DNA of 64,000 nucleotides, taken from CAYHIN01 sp964356705. GTDB lineage: Bacteria; Patescibacteriota; Microgenomatia; CAZETR01; Amesbacteraceae. Position numbers and translations under genes: made by a program. The stretch lies in NCBI GenBank assembly GCA_964356705.1, contig CAYHIN010000001.1:8048-72047 (forward strand), written 5' to 3'. Of the stretch, positions 34,250 through 42,007 are shown piece by piece. The notes below the pieces were generated by a model. It had not been told where the DNA came from, did not search any database, and worked only from the letters and a program-made list of their open reading frames with translations. Each line of letters begins with the position of its first letter. The stretch's first letter is position 1.

Positions 34250-34280
34250 TGTCATCCTGAGGCGCACCGAAGGATCCAGT
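34250..34280. repeat. Dispersed repeat family B, intergenic
   Basis: GTCATCCTGAGGCGCACCGA plus AGGATCCAG between the convergent rplY and valS genes. Confidence 0.8.
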
Positions 34281-36422
34281 TTATTTACTTGGCCACTTAC
34301 TCGTTATCAACATCTCTTTCTCTCCTAGTTCACTCCATATAGCTTCCGTCACAAACGGCATAAACGGATGAACCAATTTCAAAAATGTTTTCAGTCCTTT
34401 TGAGAGTGCAGCGGCCGATACTTGTCCATCCCTTTGCAAATTAATCTGCTTATCACAAAACCAGTGCCAAAACTCTTCGTAGACCGTTTCTGCCGCTTGT
34501 CCGATTCGATATTTTTCTAGATCACTCGTTACTTTTTTGACCACTTCATTCACATAGTTTTCAAACTCCAGGTCCAATGGCGCATTTAGATTTTCCGTCT
34601 TCATCATCTCCACATATCTCGCTGAATTCCACATCTTGTTACTAAAGTTTCTATATCCTCTTATTCTCTCTTCCATTTGTTGCTTGGAGATAAGTAGATC
34701 ATTCCCATTGTCTCTTCCAGCCGAGATTCCCATTCGCACGGCATCCGCGCCATATTTCTCTATTGCCTCATTTGGATTCACCCCATTACCCTTAGATTTG
34801 CTCATCTTTGCACCAGTATTATCTCTCAAGACCCCATTGATCAGGGCGGTTTCAAATGGCACCTCTCCGGTCAGATATAGTCCAAACATAATCATGCGGG
34901 CCACCCACAAAAACAGGATTTCATAAGCCGTGTTCATGACCGTCGTAGGGTAAAACTTTTCAAAGTCTCTCACACCTGAAGTTTTGAGGGTATTTATTGG
35001 CCATTGGCCAGAAGAAAACCAAGTGTCAAAAGTATCTGGGTCCTGTATTACCTCGTCACCCTCCGGTTTTTCGATAGAAACAATAGGGGACTCTAGTGCG
35101 TCTGTTCGAGCCCTGGTATCACCATTTTTCAGCTTTTCCCATTCTGAGAGTTGATCACCAGTCAGTTGGTCGCTTTTTCGATACCACACCGGCAGTTGGT
35201 GTCCCCACCAGATTTGTCTCGAGATGGGCCAGTCTCGGATGCTTCTCATCCAGTTAAAGTACATTTTTTCGTATTTTTCAGGAGTTATTTTTATTCTACC
35301 TTCTTCGACAGCTGCGATTGCCGGCTCTGCCAGTTTCTTAGTCGAGATAAACCATTGTCTGGACACCAGTGGTTCGATCACGGTTCCGCACCTCTCACAG
35401 GTCGCCGCCGCATGCACATAATTCTCATCTATCCTTTCGATCAAACCAAGGGTTGTCAGGTCGGACACAACCACCTCTCTGGCTTCTTTGGTCTTCATGC
35501 CAGCATATTTGCCAGCCTCTTTTGTCATCCGTCCGTCAAAGTCCACCGCTTGGTTGATAGGCAGTCCCAGTTTTTGCGCCACTTCAAAATCCGTCATGTC
35601 ATGCGCTGGAGTCATCTTGACGACACCCGTACCAAATCCAGGTTCCACAAATTCTTCCCCGATTATTTCCATCTCTGCCCCAGTCAGGGGGTTCTTCACC
35701 GTCTTTCCAACCAGATGGTTATTCTTTTTATCTTTAGGATTTACAGCCAAGTGAGTATCCACCCAGATTGGTTCAGGTCTGGTTGTAGCCACCACCACAC
35801 ATCCCTCTTCCCAGGTTTTGGGATATCGTACATAGTACAGTTTTGTCGTCTGTTCATTGTGTTCTAGTTCTACGTCGGCCAGGGTGCTTCTACACCTAGG
35901 ACACCAGTTGACGATTCTATAGCCTCGGTATACTAGCCCATCTTTATGCATCTTTATAAAAGTTTCATAGACTAGGTCTGAGATCTGTGGGTCTAGAGTA
36001 AATTTTTCGCGAGACCAGTCACAAGAGGCTCCCAAGCCCTTCATCTGGTTCTCCATACTCACTTTGCAATCTATCGCAAACTCATAGCATCGTTTATAAA
36101 ACTCGTCTCGTCCCAGATCGTGTCGAGATTTTTTTTCATCTTTGAGCAACTTTTTCTCAAAAGTTACTTGGGTTTGAATACCAGCATGATCCACACCCGG
36201 CAGCCACAAAGTCGGGGAGCCGTTCATTCTTTTATAACGGATCAAGATATCAGATATCGCAATAAATGTGGCATGTCCCAAGTGCAGTTCTCCGTTCGCA
36301 TTTGGTGGCGGCATGATAATACTAAAAGGCTTTCCCTCGCCCTTAGGCTCAAAAGCCCCAGATTTCATCCACTTCTCGTAGATATCCTTTTCGTATTTCT
36401 GATGTTCGTATGCTTTATCCAT
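34281..36422 (-). CDS. valS: Valyl-tRNA synthetase
   Basis: 713 residues from ATG 36422 (a TTG two codons earlier is less likely). HIGH motif 'NGELHLGHATF', editing-domain region with 'VATTRPEPIWVDTHLAVNPK', 'ISRQIWWGHQLPVWY', and KMSKS about 170 residues from the end. Shorter than the usual 850-950 residues because the C-terminal coiled coil is absent, as in other CPR. The insert 'KSDQLTGDQLSEWEK' comes from a family F repeat. An attenuator-like leader lies upstream. Confidence 0.95.
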   Translation of the reverse strand: MDKAYEHQKYEKDIYEKWMKSGAFEPKGEGKPFSIIMPPPNANGELHLGHATFIAISDILIRYKRMNGSPTLWLPGVDHAGIQTQVTFEKKLLKDEKKSRHDLGRDEFYKRCYEFAIDCKVSMENQMKGLGASCDWSREKFTLDPQISDLVYETFIKMHKDGLVYRGYRIVNWCPRCRSTLADVELEHNEQTTKLYYVRYPKTWEEGCVVVATTRPEPIWVDTHLAVNPKDKKNNHLVGKTVKNPLTGAEMEIIGEEFVEPGFGTGVVKMTPAHDMTDFEVAQKLGLPINQAVDFDGRMTKEAGKYAGMKTKEAREVVVSDLTTLGLIERIDENYVHAAATCERCGTVIEPLVSRQWFISTKKLAEPAIAAVEEGRIKITPEKYEKMYFNWMRSIRDWPISRQIWWGHQLPVWYRKSDQLTGDQLSEWEKLKNGDTRARTDALESPIVSIEKPEGDEVIQDPDTFDTWFSSGQWPINTLKTSGVRDFEKFYPTTVMNTAYEILFLWVARMIMFGLYLTGEVPFETALINGVLRDNTGAKMSKSKGNGVNPNEAIEKYGADAVRMGISAGRDNGNDLLISKQQMEERIRGYRNFSNKMWNSARYVEMMKTENLNAPLDLEFENYVNEVVKKVTSDLEKYRIGQAAETVYEEFWHWFCDKQINLQRDGQVSAAALSKGLKTFLKLVHPFMPFVTEAIWSELGEKEMLITSKWPSK
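35146..35172 (-). repeat. Dispersed repeat family F, in frame in valS
   Basis: GATCACCAGTCAGTTGGTCG-type unit translated as 'SDQLTGDQLS' in a loop of ValRS. Confidence 0.65.
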
Positions 36423-36484
36423 AATCAATTAAATTTGTTTCGCATGATTAACTTCTTTAAAAAGCGGGCAAATTTAATATACAT

Positions 36485-36539
36485 CGTTTTGTGTGCAAAA
36501 CGACAAGTATATGAGAAATTGCACACTAATTTCTCATAT
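36485..36539 (-). other. Two hairpins with complementary loops between the attenuator and valS
   Basis: ATATGAGAAATT (36509-36520) pairs with AATTTCTCATAT (36528-36539) around a 7-base loop. CGTTTTG (36485-36491) pairs with CAAAACG (36496-36502) around TGTG. On the minus strand the large loop reads AGTGTGC and the small hairpin contains GCACAC, so the loops could pair with each other. Confidence 0.6.
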
Positions 36540-36553
36540 CATAAAAAACAAAA

Positions 36554-36697
36554 AACCCCGTTAACTAACGGGGTTGCGGCTTCGCCTCGCCGTAGCTTCA
36601 TGCGTAGGCGGGACTAGAGATACCACCTCAACCAATACTTAATTTCGATTTGGCTCCTCGGTGACAAGTCGGATCGTAGCCTACTACACAAATTATA
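36554..36697 (-). promoter_or_regulatory. valS leader with intrinsic terminator; possible T-box
   Basis: Minus strand: TATAAT at 36692-36697, a transcribed leader of about 130 nt, then a terminator with 10-bp stem AACCCCGTTA/TAACGGGGTT (36554-36575) and a T-run. Just before the terminator is GAGGTGGTATCTCTAGTCCC, resembling the T-box core (GGTGGTACC ... GTCCC) that senses uncharged tRNA. A possible GTC valine specifier (TTGTCACC) lies near the 5' end. Stem I could not be folded convincingly, so the class is uncertain. Confidence 0.5.
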
Positions 36698-36747
36698 CAC
36701 CAAGGACTATTTACAATTTCCACTAGTCGGAGTAAAACAGATTAGAG

Positions 36748-37347
36748 ATGAATATCAAAGTCATAGTCGCAATTGCCATAGCCCTAGCTCTTCTGGGCGG
36801 CGGAGCCTTCTTTGTTCTCAGAAAGCCCGCGTCTACTGACAACCAACAACTTACAACTGACAACTCTCAGCCCAGCTCTCCTCAGTCACTCCGCGATTTG
36901 TTCGCCTCCGCAGTCGCCCAGACCTGTACTTTCTCAGATGCAGAGTCAAATTCAGCCGGCACAGTCTATGTCAGCGAAGGCTTGGTCAGAGGTGACTTCG
37001 AAGTAAAATCCGGCGAGACCGTGACTACCAATCACATGATCATGTCAGACAACACTATCCACTTCTGGCAAAACGGCTCCACCGAAGGCTTCAAGATGGC
37101 CCTCGTTCTCCCTTCCGGCACGGAAGTAGATTCCACCACCACGGCCACAAATCAGGTAGATCTAGATAAAGAAGTAGATTACTCTTGCTCAGTTTGGGTT
37201 GCAGATCAGAGCAAATTCACGCTACCGGCTGACGTGACCTTTACCGATCCCTCAGCCATGATGAAAGGCGTAGATTGTTCCGCCTGTGATTCAGTGCCAG
37301 AAGGTACAGCTCGCACCCAATGCCTCACCGCTCTCAAGTGTAACTAG
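36748..37347 (+). CDS. Membrane-anchored exported protein of unknown function
   Basis: 199 residues with one N-terminal membrane helix (5-24). Residues 28-45 form a linker read from a family F repeat ('STDNQQLTTDNSQPSS'). The outside domain has 'TCTFSDAESNSAGTVYVSEG' and 'HMIMSDNTIHFWQNGSTEGF', a pattern seen in small CPR exported proteins; Cys residues at the end (CSACDS, TALKCN) may form disulfides. Function unknown. The 3' end overlaps tsaD tail to tail by 14 nt. Confidence 0.75.
   Translation: MNIKVIVAIAIALALLGGGAFFVLRKPASTDNQQLTTDNSQPSSPQSLRDLFASAVAQTCTFSDAESNSAGTVYVSEGLVRGDFEVKSGETVTTNHMIMSDNTIHFWQNGSTEGFKMALVLPSGTEVDSTTTATNQVDLDKEVDYSCSVWVADQSKFTLPADVTFTDPSAMMKGVDCSACDSVPEGTARTQCLTALKCN
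36837..36870. repeat. Dispersed repeat family F, in frame
   Basis: GACAACCAACAACTTACAAC-type units translated as 'TDNQQLTTDNSQ', a linker after the membrane helix. Confidence 0.75.
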
Positions 37348-38404
37348 CATCCACTCTCCACCTTGGCATCCTGTCGATATCTTCAGACTTTGCATATTCG
37401 CCTCGTTCCGCTTTAAATCCCGCCACGACCCCGATCATGGCTGCATTATCAGTGCACAGCATCATATTCTCTGGAAACCTTACACTTACACCTATCTCAC
37501 TACCCATTTCACACAACTTATCCCTAAGCATCATATTGGCCGCCACTCCACCCCCGACCAACAGGTCATTTATCCTTAGCGCTTCGCGCTTAGCACTTAG
37601 CACTTTACTTGTAATCCTCACCACATGCTTAAACACCATCGCTTGAAATGATGCCGCCAAATCCTGTTTCTGTTCCTGAGTCAGTATAGTGTCATCCTGA
37701 GCTTGCGAAGGATCCAGAGATTTAACTAGTCTATAAAACGCGGCCTTAAGTCCCGAATAGCTAAATCTATTATCTTCTTTTCCAGCCATAGGCAAGGGGA
37801 GGGGATATTTTTTCGGATTTCCAAGTAGCGCCAGTTTTTCAAAAGCTGCTCCCCCCGGGTAGGGCAGTCCCAGCATCCGCGCGGCTTTATCGAGTGCTTC
37901 GCCTATGTTGTCATCCAGGCTCTCAGCCAGTATTTTATATTTCCCAATTTCTTTGATTTCAATTACTTGTGTATGCCCACCCGATATCACCAGCGCCGCA
38001 CACGGAAAGCTCACGTCATCCTGAGGCGCACCGAAGGATCCAGTTTTAATCATCGCACTGAGGGCGTGCCCCTCGATGTGATTGACTGCAATCAGTGGTT
38101 TACTATATTTAGCCGCCAGCTCTTTGGCCTTTGCAATTCCCACACCCAGTGCAATTCCCAGTCCCGGTCCCTGGGTTACCGCTACGACATCAATATCATC
38201 CATTGTCATTTGTGCATCGTCCATTGCTTTTTCGATCACCCAATCAATATTTTTCTCATGATCCCGCTTGGCGAGAGAGGGGACCATCCCGCCCCACTGT
38301 CCATGAATTTCTTGTGTGATTCGCACTGATGAGATAACGTTGAGTCCCTCAGTCACCGCAGCAGCCGTTTCATCTGCCGAGGTCTCCACTGCAAGTATTC
38401 TCAT
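37334..38404 (-). CDS. tsaD: tRNA N6-adenosine threonylcarbamoyltransferase TsaD
   Basis: 356 residues. Metal-binding H109 and H113 are in 'VNHIEGHALS'; 'VISGGHTQVIEI' and 'LLVGGGVAANMMLR' are further signatures. With TsaB, C and E it makes t6A at position 37 of ANN-decoding tRNAs. Four segments match dispersed repeats: 'DDAQMTMDDID', 'KTGSFGAPQDDVSF', 'SLDPSQAQDDTIL' and 'LSAKREALRI'. Compared from memory with E. coli TsaD they fall in loops, leaving the active site intact. Starts within the stop of the upstream gene. Confidence 0.96.
   Translation of the reverse strand: MRILAVETSADETAAAVTEGLNVISSVRITQEIHGQWGGMVPSLAKRDHEKNIDWVIEKAMDDAQMTMDDIDVVAVTQGPGLGIALGVGIAKAKELAAKYSKPLIAVNHIEGHALSAMIKTGSFGAPQDDVSFPCAALVISGGHTQVIEIKEIGKYKILAESLDDNIGEALDKAARMLGLPYPGGAAFEKLALLGNPKKYPLPLPMAGKEDNRFSYSGLKAAFYRLVKSLDPSQAQDDTILTQEQKQDLAASFQAMVFKHVVRITSKVLSAKREALRINDLLVGGGVAANMMLRDKLCEMGSEIGVSVRFPENMMLCTDNAAMIGVVAGFKAERGEYAKSEDIDRMPRWRVDASYT
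37576..37608 (-). repeat. Dispersed repeat family E, in frame in tsaD
   Basis: CGCTTAGCACTTAGCACTT-type units translated as 'KVLSAKREALRI'. Confidence 0.7.
37691..37718 (-). repeat. Dispersed repeat family B, in frame in tsaD
   Basis: GTCATCCTGAGCTTGCGAAG followed by GATCCAG, translated on the minus strand as 'LDPSQAQDD'. Confidence 0.85.
38014..38043 (-). repeat. Dispersed repeat family B, in frame in tsaD
   Basis: Near-identical to the intergenic copy at 34250; translated as 'KTGSFGAPQDD'. Confidence 0.85.
38199..38226 (-). repeat. Dispersed repeat family G, in frame in tsaD
   Basis: CATCCATTGTCATTTGTGCA-type units translated as 'MDDAQMTMDD'. Confidence 0.6.
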
Positions 38405-39030
38405 TTTTTAACCTCGCTGTCATAAGCATCTAAAAGAATTCTCGGAACGTATCTAAACACCGTTCTTCCGTCCTCCACTAAGTTGTCAATTTTTACCAAC
38501 TCTATACCCCTAGAAATTACCGGATGTTGCTGGTTATTTATCCAAAAGGTTTGATCATTAAACACAGCAGTTGCATCGGCCATCTGCTGTCCGTGCTTGG
38601 TAGCAAATTGCCTCATCTCTTCGCTATAACCTCTTTTCCGTTTGTGCCAATTGGGAATTAATACTCGAATTTCAGCAGGTTCACCAATTCCATCTCCTGT
38701 CTCGATTGTTGAAAATCCTTGTGTCGTATCCCTACCAATTTTTTTCTGCCCAATTCGATCTTCTTCCGTAATGCAAGACATTCCAGGGTAACCTGTCTCC
38801 ACAGTCATTGACGGCTGGTTTAGCACATCTCTTCTAGCTCCTTGCCATTCGGCTCTCGCCAAATTTGTTCCATGATGCAAAACCGTCCACCCTTCCGGAA
38901 CAGCCCACTGCCTTTTTTTATGAGTCTCCGTTTCATCACTTGGTCTAAAATTTCTGTGAAGAGCGTAGTCATTGCTCTTCGTAGCCAAGTCTGGGACTTC
39001 CTTTACTTCCGTTACCTCAGATACATCCAT
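38401..39030 (-). CDS. Hypothetical protein, 209 residues, possibly ADP-ribosyltransferase-like
   Basis: Not firmly recognised. TAAAAT at 39037-39042 ends 6 nt before ATG 39030. Soluble. The stretch 'GWTVLHHGTNLARAEWQGAR' recalls the HxT strand of ADP-ribosyltransferase folds, and a Glu-rich segment follows, but no second or third motif is clear. The stop overlaps tsaD by 4 nt, so the two are translated together; a role in tRNA modification cannot be claimed from this. Confidence 0.65.
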   Translation of the reverse strand: MDVSEVTEVKEVPDLATKSNDYALHRNFRPSDETETHKKRQWAVPEGWTVLHHGTNLARAEWQGARRDVLNQPSMTVETGYPGMSCITEEDRIGQKKIGRDTTQGFSTIETGDGIGEPAEIRVLIPNWHKRKRGYSEEMRQFATKHGQQMADATAVFNDQTFWINNQQHPVISRGIELVKIDNLVEDGRTVFRYVPRILLDAYDSEVKK

Positions 39031-39068
39031 TTCTCAATTTTACCAGTCACTGAGGCTATAATCAGCTT

Positions 39069-39686
39069 ATGGCTAATTTTCAGGTCTCTCCCAAGTACAT
39101 TACTGTCGACGGCCCAGACGGCGTAGGCACAAGTACGGTAGGTGCAGCGCTCAAAGCAGAGCTGGAGGCTCAAGCAAAAAAGGTGTTTTTAATCGAAGTC
39201 CCACATGAGATCACGTCTCTTGAGCAGAGGGAGCTAGACAGGATTTCTGATCAATCAAGTCCAGAGGTAAACCTGGGTTATCTCACAGTCACTGCTCGTG
39301 TTTATACTGATCAGATAATTCCAGCTTTAAGCAGTTACGATTTCGTCATTGCCGTGGGCTCTGAGCTAAAAAACCTATTCTGGGCCATCTTGGATGGTAA
39401 CCAAACAACTGTCTTCGCAGAGATTCAGACAGGGGAGGCGACACACAATTTATTACCCTTCTTGCGCATCTTAGTCACCGCGCCATCAGAGACAATTTCA
39501 GAAAATCTTTCCAAGCGCAAAAATCTAAGTGCCGTCGATCCCAGGCCAGAGGAGTTACAAAAAATCCAATCTCGTATAGACGCCTCTATCCAGGCTGCAA
39601 ATCTGTTAGCAGGTTTACACCCTAACTCTCGTCTCGAGATAGTTCACAATCACCCCCCCGTCCCACCCACCTTGCCAAGGGTCTGA
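39069..39686 (+). CDS. Thymidylate-kinase-like P-loop protein without the P-loop lysine
   Basis: 205 residues. 'YITVDGPDGVGTSTVGAALK' aligns with the TMPK P-loop (GxDGxGKST), but the catalytic Lys position is Thr21 (codon ACA). The rest has the kinase layout, with a DR-like region and a C-terminal LID-like segment 'LSKRKNLSAVDPRPEEL'. Loss of this Lys normally abolishes phosphate transfer, so it may bind nucleotide only or be a regulator. TATAAT at 39057-39062 ends 6 nt before the start. Confidence 0.75.
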   Translation: MANFQVSPKYITVDGPDGVGTSTVGAALKAELEAQAKKVFLIEVPHEITSLEQRELDRISDQSSPEVNLGYLTVTARVYTDQIIPALSSYDFVIAVGSELKNLFWAILDGNQTTVFAEIQTGEATHNLLPFLRILVTAPSETISENLSKRKNLSAVDPRPEELQKIQSRIDASIQAANLLAGLHPNSRLEIVHNHPPVPPTLPRV

Positions 39687-39687
39687 T

Positions 39688-40335
39688 TCATTTCTTACTG
39701 CCATCCACGAGCCAATAGTTACACGAAAAAACATGAGGTTGTGTCACCTCAAGCACTTCTTCTTCCGGGACTACCCCTTTTACAAATTTCATATAATATC
39801 CTCGAAACGCTTCTTCGATCTCCTTCTTTCCTGATTCCAAGGTATATCTGGGTTCCACTGGATTAAATCTCAGATCTCCGTTTGGCATGACTCGTCGAAT
39901 GTCCGTTGCCAAATCAATCAACAATCTTCCTCCTTGTTTAGTTACTCTGGTTATTTCTGAAGCTATCTTCCCCATCGTCTCTTTTGGAAAAAGATGCAAA
40001 GTTCCAGTACAAAATACTCCATCAAAAGTCTCATCTGAGAAGGGAAACTGTGAGTCAATGTCAAACACAGCTGGTTCAAGCATGACTCTTTGGTTCTCAG
40101 GAGTTAGCATTATAAGTTTATCCAGTGCCGTTCGATCTATGTCATTCACAACTATCCGATCGGCATTCCTGAGCAAAAAACCCATATATCTGCCATCACC
40201 GGCTGCCAGGTTTAGCCATTTACCAGTCAGTTCAGTCTTCTCCAAATACTTGTTTGTATCTTCGTCTCCTGTACCCCAAATAGGATCATTACTAGTCTTC
40301 CCATAATCAATTTTTTCACGAAAGTCGTAGCTCAT
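39688..40335 (-). CDS. SAM-dependent methyltransferase, class I
   Basis: 215 residues. Motif I 'WLNLAAGDGRYMGFLL', acidic motif II 'IVVNDIDRTALDKL', and 'FDGVFCTGTLHLFPKETMG' then 'TKQGGRLLIDLATDI' are standard methyltransferase blocks. Substrate unknown. Its start overlaps the tsaE stop by 4 nt, so it is probably translated with tsaE. Confidence 0.88.
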   Translation of the reverse strand: MSYDFREKIDYGKTSNDPIWGTGDEDTNKYLEKTELTGKWLNLAAGDGRYMGFLLRNADRIVVNDIDRTALDKLIMLTPENQRVMLEPAVFDIDSQFPFSDETFDGVFCTGTLHLFPKETMGKIASEITRVTKQGGRLLIDLATDIRRVMPNGDLRFNPVEPRYTLESGKKEIEEAFRGYYMKFVKGVVPEEEVLEVTQPHVFSCNYWLVDGSKK

Positions 40336-40763
40336 TTAATCTCAATCTTCCTTTCTTCTCCATCATACTCAATTTTCACCCAAATCAGCTTTATATTCCC
40401 GAGTTCTTTAATCTCCTTCTCAAACTTATCCGCCCACTCAATAATAATCAGCGACTTGTCATCTATCATTTTTTGTAACCCTAATCTTTCCACTTCATCC
40501 CACGTCTCCAGTCGCCAGACATCCAAATGATTTAAATCAATTGTCCATTGTCCATTGTCCATTTTCAATTTGTAAGGCACATGTAGCACATAAGTCGGCG
40601 ATGTCACGTCTTCTGTAATCCCCAGCTCAAGGGCAATCACCTTCGTCATGGCCGTCTTCCCAGCGCCCAACGGCCCAGACAACGCTAGGATAATTGCTTG
40701 TTTTCCAAGATCAGGCCTGATCATCTCGACAATCTTTTTCGCCGCTTCATGAGTATTTTCCAT
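40332..40763 (-). CDS. tsaE: tRNA t6A biosynthesis ATPase TsaE
   Basis: 143 residues. Walker A 'LSGPLGAGKTAMTK', then 'VTSPTYVLHVPYKL' and 'NHLDVWRLE', with 'LIIIEWADKFE' near the end; all are TsaE landmarks. TsaE drives the TsaB-TsaD cycle. The insert 'KMDNGQWTIDLNHLD' contains a family G repeat between strands. TATAAT at 40770-40775 ends 6 nt before ATG 40763. Confidence 0.95.
   Translation of the reverse strand: MENTHEAAKKIVEMIRPDLGKQAIILALSGPLGAGKTAMTKVIALELGITEDVTSPTYVLHVPYKLKMDNGQWTIDLNHLDVWRLETWDEVERLGLQKMIDDKSLIIIEWADKFEKEIKELGNIKLIWVKIEYDGEERKIEIK
40541..40564 (-). repeat. Dispersed repeat family G, in frame in tsaE
   Basis: Three tandem TTGTCCA units translated as 'MDNGQWTID'. Confidence 0.75.
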
Positions 40764-40775
40764 CCTATAATTATA

Positions 40776-41396
40776 CTATTTCCCCCGCATTAGCTCAGCC
40801 AAAACATCTGAGCTCCACGAAAAATTATTTCTCAGCTCGTTATGACCGCCAGGAGCATTGATTACCACTTTTCTCCCTGGTAGATTAATGTCACAAGCAA
40901 TGCCAGCAAATTCGTCATATCGACCCTGTATACACACAATCTTGTCAACACGCTTCACTCTTTGAATACTTCTCAGTACAGAGCTGTTTGGAGCCAGATC
41001 TCTAAATGCACCATCACTCCAAGGCCAAGCCCTCAAGAAGGAAATTCCATTATACGGACTTGCCACAGTTAATACTGTCCGCACATTGTCAAACCCATAC
41101 TTTTCTACATACCTGACTGCAATTAGGCCCCCCATACTAATTCCTACCAATATCGCTCCCGGATACTGTCCTACCGCTTCGTGTACTCGCTCTAGATAAC
41201 TGTCGACTCTTTGTATTTGCAATCCGAGACCCAACAAGACTCCTCCCAGATTATTTTCCTTAGCGTATGAAATCAATCCTTCATCTAGCCAACCGGCCCA
41301 TCCTCCCAGCCACCCGTTAATTCCCACAATTGGCCCATCGCTACCAGTTAGTTCAACCTCTTTTGGCCCTCGCCTCCAAAGAAAATCCATCGCCAT
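40776..41396 (-). CDS. Alpha/beta hydrolase-fold protein
   Basis: 206 residues; M3 (ATG 41390) is an alternative start. Nucleophile elbow GISMGG in 'AILVGISMGGLIAVRYVEKY', and a likely catalytic His in 'APGGHNELRN'. N-terminal 'GINGWLGGWAGWLDEG' forms the usual oxyanion loop region. No signal peptide. Substrate unknown. Divergent from the next gene across a palindromic 18-bp spacer. Confidence 0.82.
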   Translation of the reverse strand: MAMDFLWRRGPKEVELTGSDGPIVGINGWLGGWAGWLDEGLISYAKENNLGGVLLGLGLQIQRVDSYLERVHEAVGQYPGAILVGISMGGLIAVRYVEKYGFDNVRTVLTVASPYNGISFLRAWPWSDGAFRDLAPNSSVLRSIQRVKRVDKIVCIQGRYDEFAGIACDINLPGRKVVINAPGGHNELRNNFSWSSDVLAELMRGK

Positions 41397-41398
41397 AA

Positions 41399-41414
41399 GG
41401 TGTAAGATTACACC
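41399..41414. promoter_or_regulatory. Palindromic divergent promoter
   Basis: GGTGTAAGATTACACC: arms GGTGTAA/TTACACC. On the plus strand TAAGAT ends 6 nt before GTG 41415; on the minus strand TAATCT ends 8 nt before ATG 41396. Both genes would have start codons at or next to the transcription start. Confidence 0.5.
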
Positions 41415-41993
41415 GTGAAGACCACTATTCCCACCTCCTGGGCTCTCTACGTCATCTTCATTGCGTCATTTATTGTCTTCATCCTTCCGTCTCCAAGCGA
41501 GTTCTTTGCTTCAAAAAAAGTCACAAATTATTCAGGGGAGTGTGAAGCCTGCTCTTCCCATCCGTTGTCAGCTTCTGAAAAAAAAGTGGTCTGCGCCCCA
41601 GGATTAGAATGTAGCAATAAAGCTATAACCGGTGGGGCCACGGGCACTTTATGTGTCCAGCCGGGTGAGAGTATCGATTATTGTCTAGTCGTTGACGAGC
41701 CTCCCACTCCCAAGGGCTGTCACTATCTCCAGATCCAATGCATCACCGCTCCCTGCGATCCAGTCCTAGTTTGTCCATCATCTGAACCCCAAAAATGTCA
41801 GCCCGTTGTAAATCCCTGCAGTCCTCACAGTTGTGATTACGACCCGGCGAAGTGTGAGGAGTCTTATACCTGCCCCGATTCCGAATGGGTGGACTGCATG
41901 CCAGGTCCTAGCACACCCAAGCTTCGTTGCCAAAAAGATTATTTAGACTGGATGCGCGACAATTGTCCCAATTTCCAAGGCGCAGCCTATTAG
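41415..41993 (+). CDS. Secreted Cys-rich protein
   Basis: 192 residues with an N-terminal signal or anchor helix (8-33) and about 20 cysteines outside, in patterns such as 'CEACSSHPLSASEKKVVCAP' and 'CSPHSCDYDPAKCEESYTCP'. Probably disulfide-stabilised. The repeated C-x-C-P motifs recall small CPR exported Cys-rich proteins; function unknown. GTG start, 6 nt after a TAAGAT box. Confidence 0.75.
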   Translation: MKTTIPTSWALYVIFIASFIVFILPSPSEFFASKKVTNYSGECEACSSHPLSASEKKVVCAPGLECSNKAITGGATGTLCVQPGESIDYCLVVDEPPTPKGCHYLQIQCITAPCDPVLVCPSSEPQKCQPVVNPCSPHSCDYDPAKCEESYTCPDSEWVDCMPGPSTPKLRCQKDYLDWMRDNCPNFQGAAY

Positions 41994-42007
41994 AGTATAG
42001 TTAATCA

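Noticed and set aside
34636..35867. Plus-strand open frames opposite valS, including one of 238 codons
   Set aside because: Pure antisense shadow of a conserved synthetase; no start signal and no recognisable motif.
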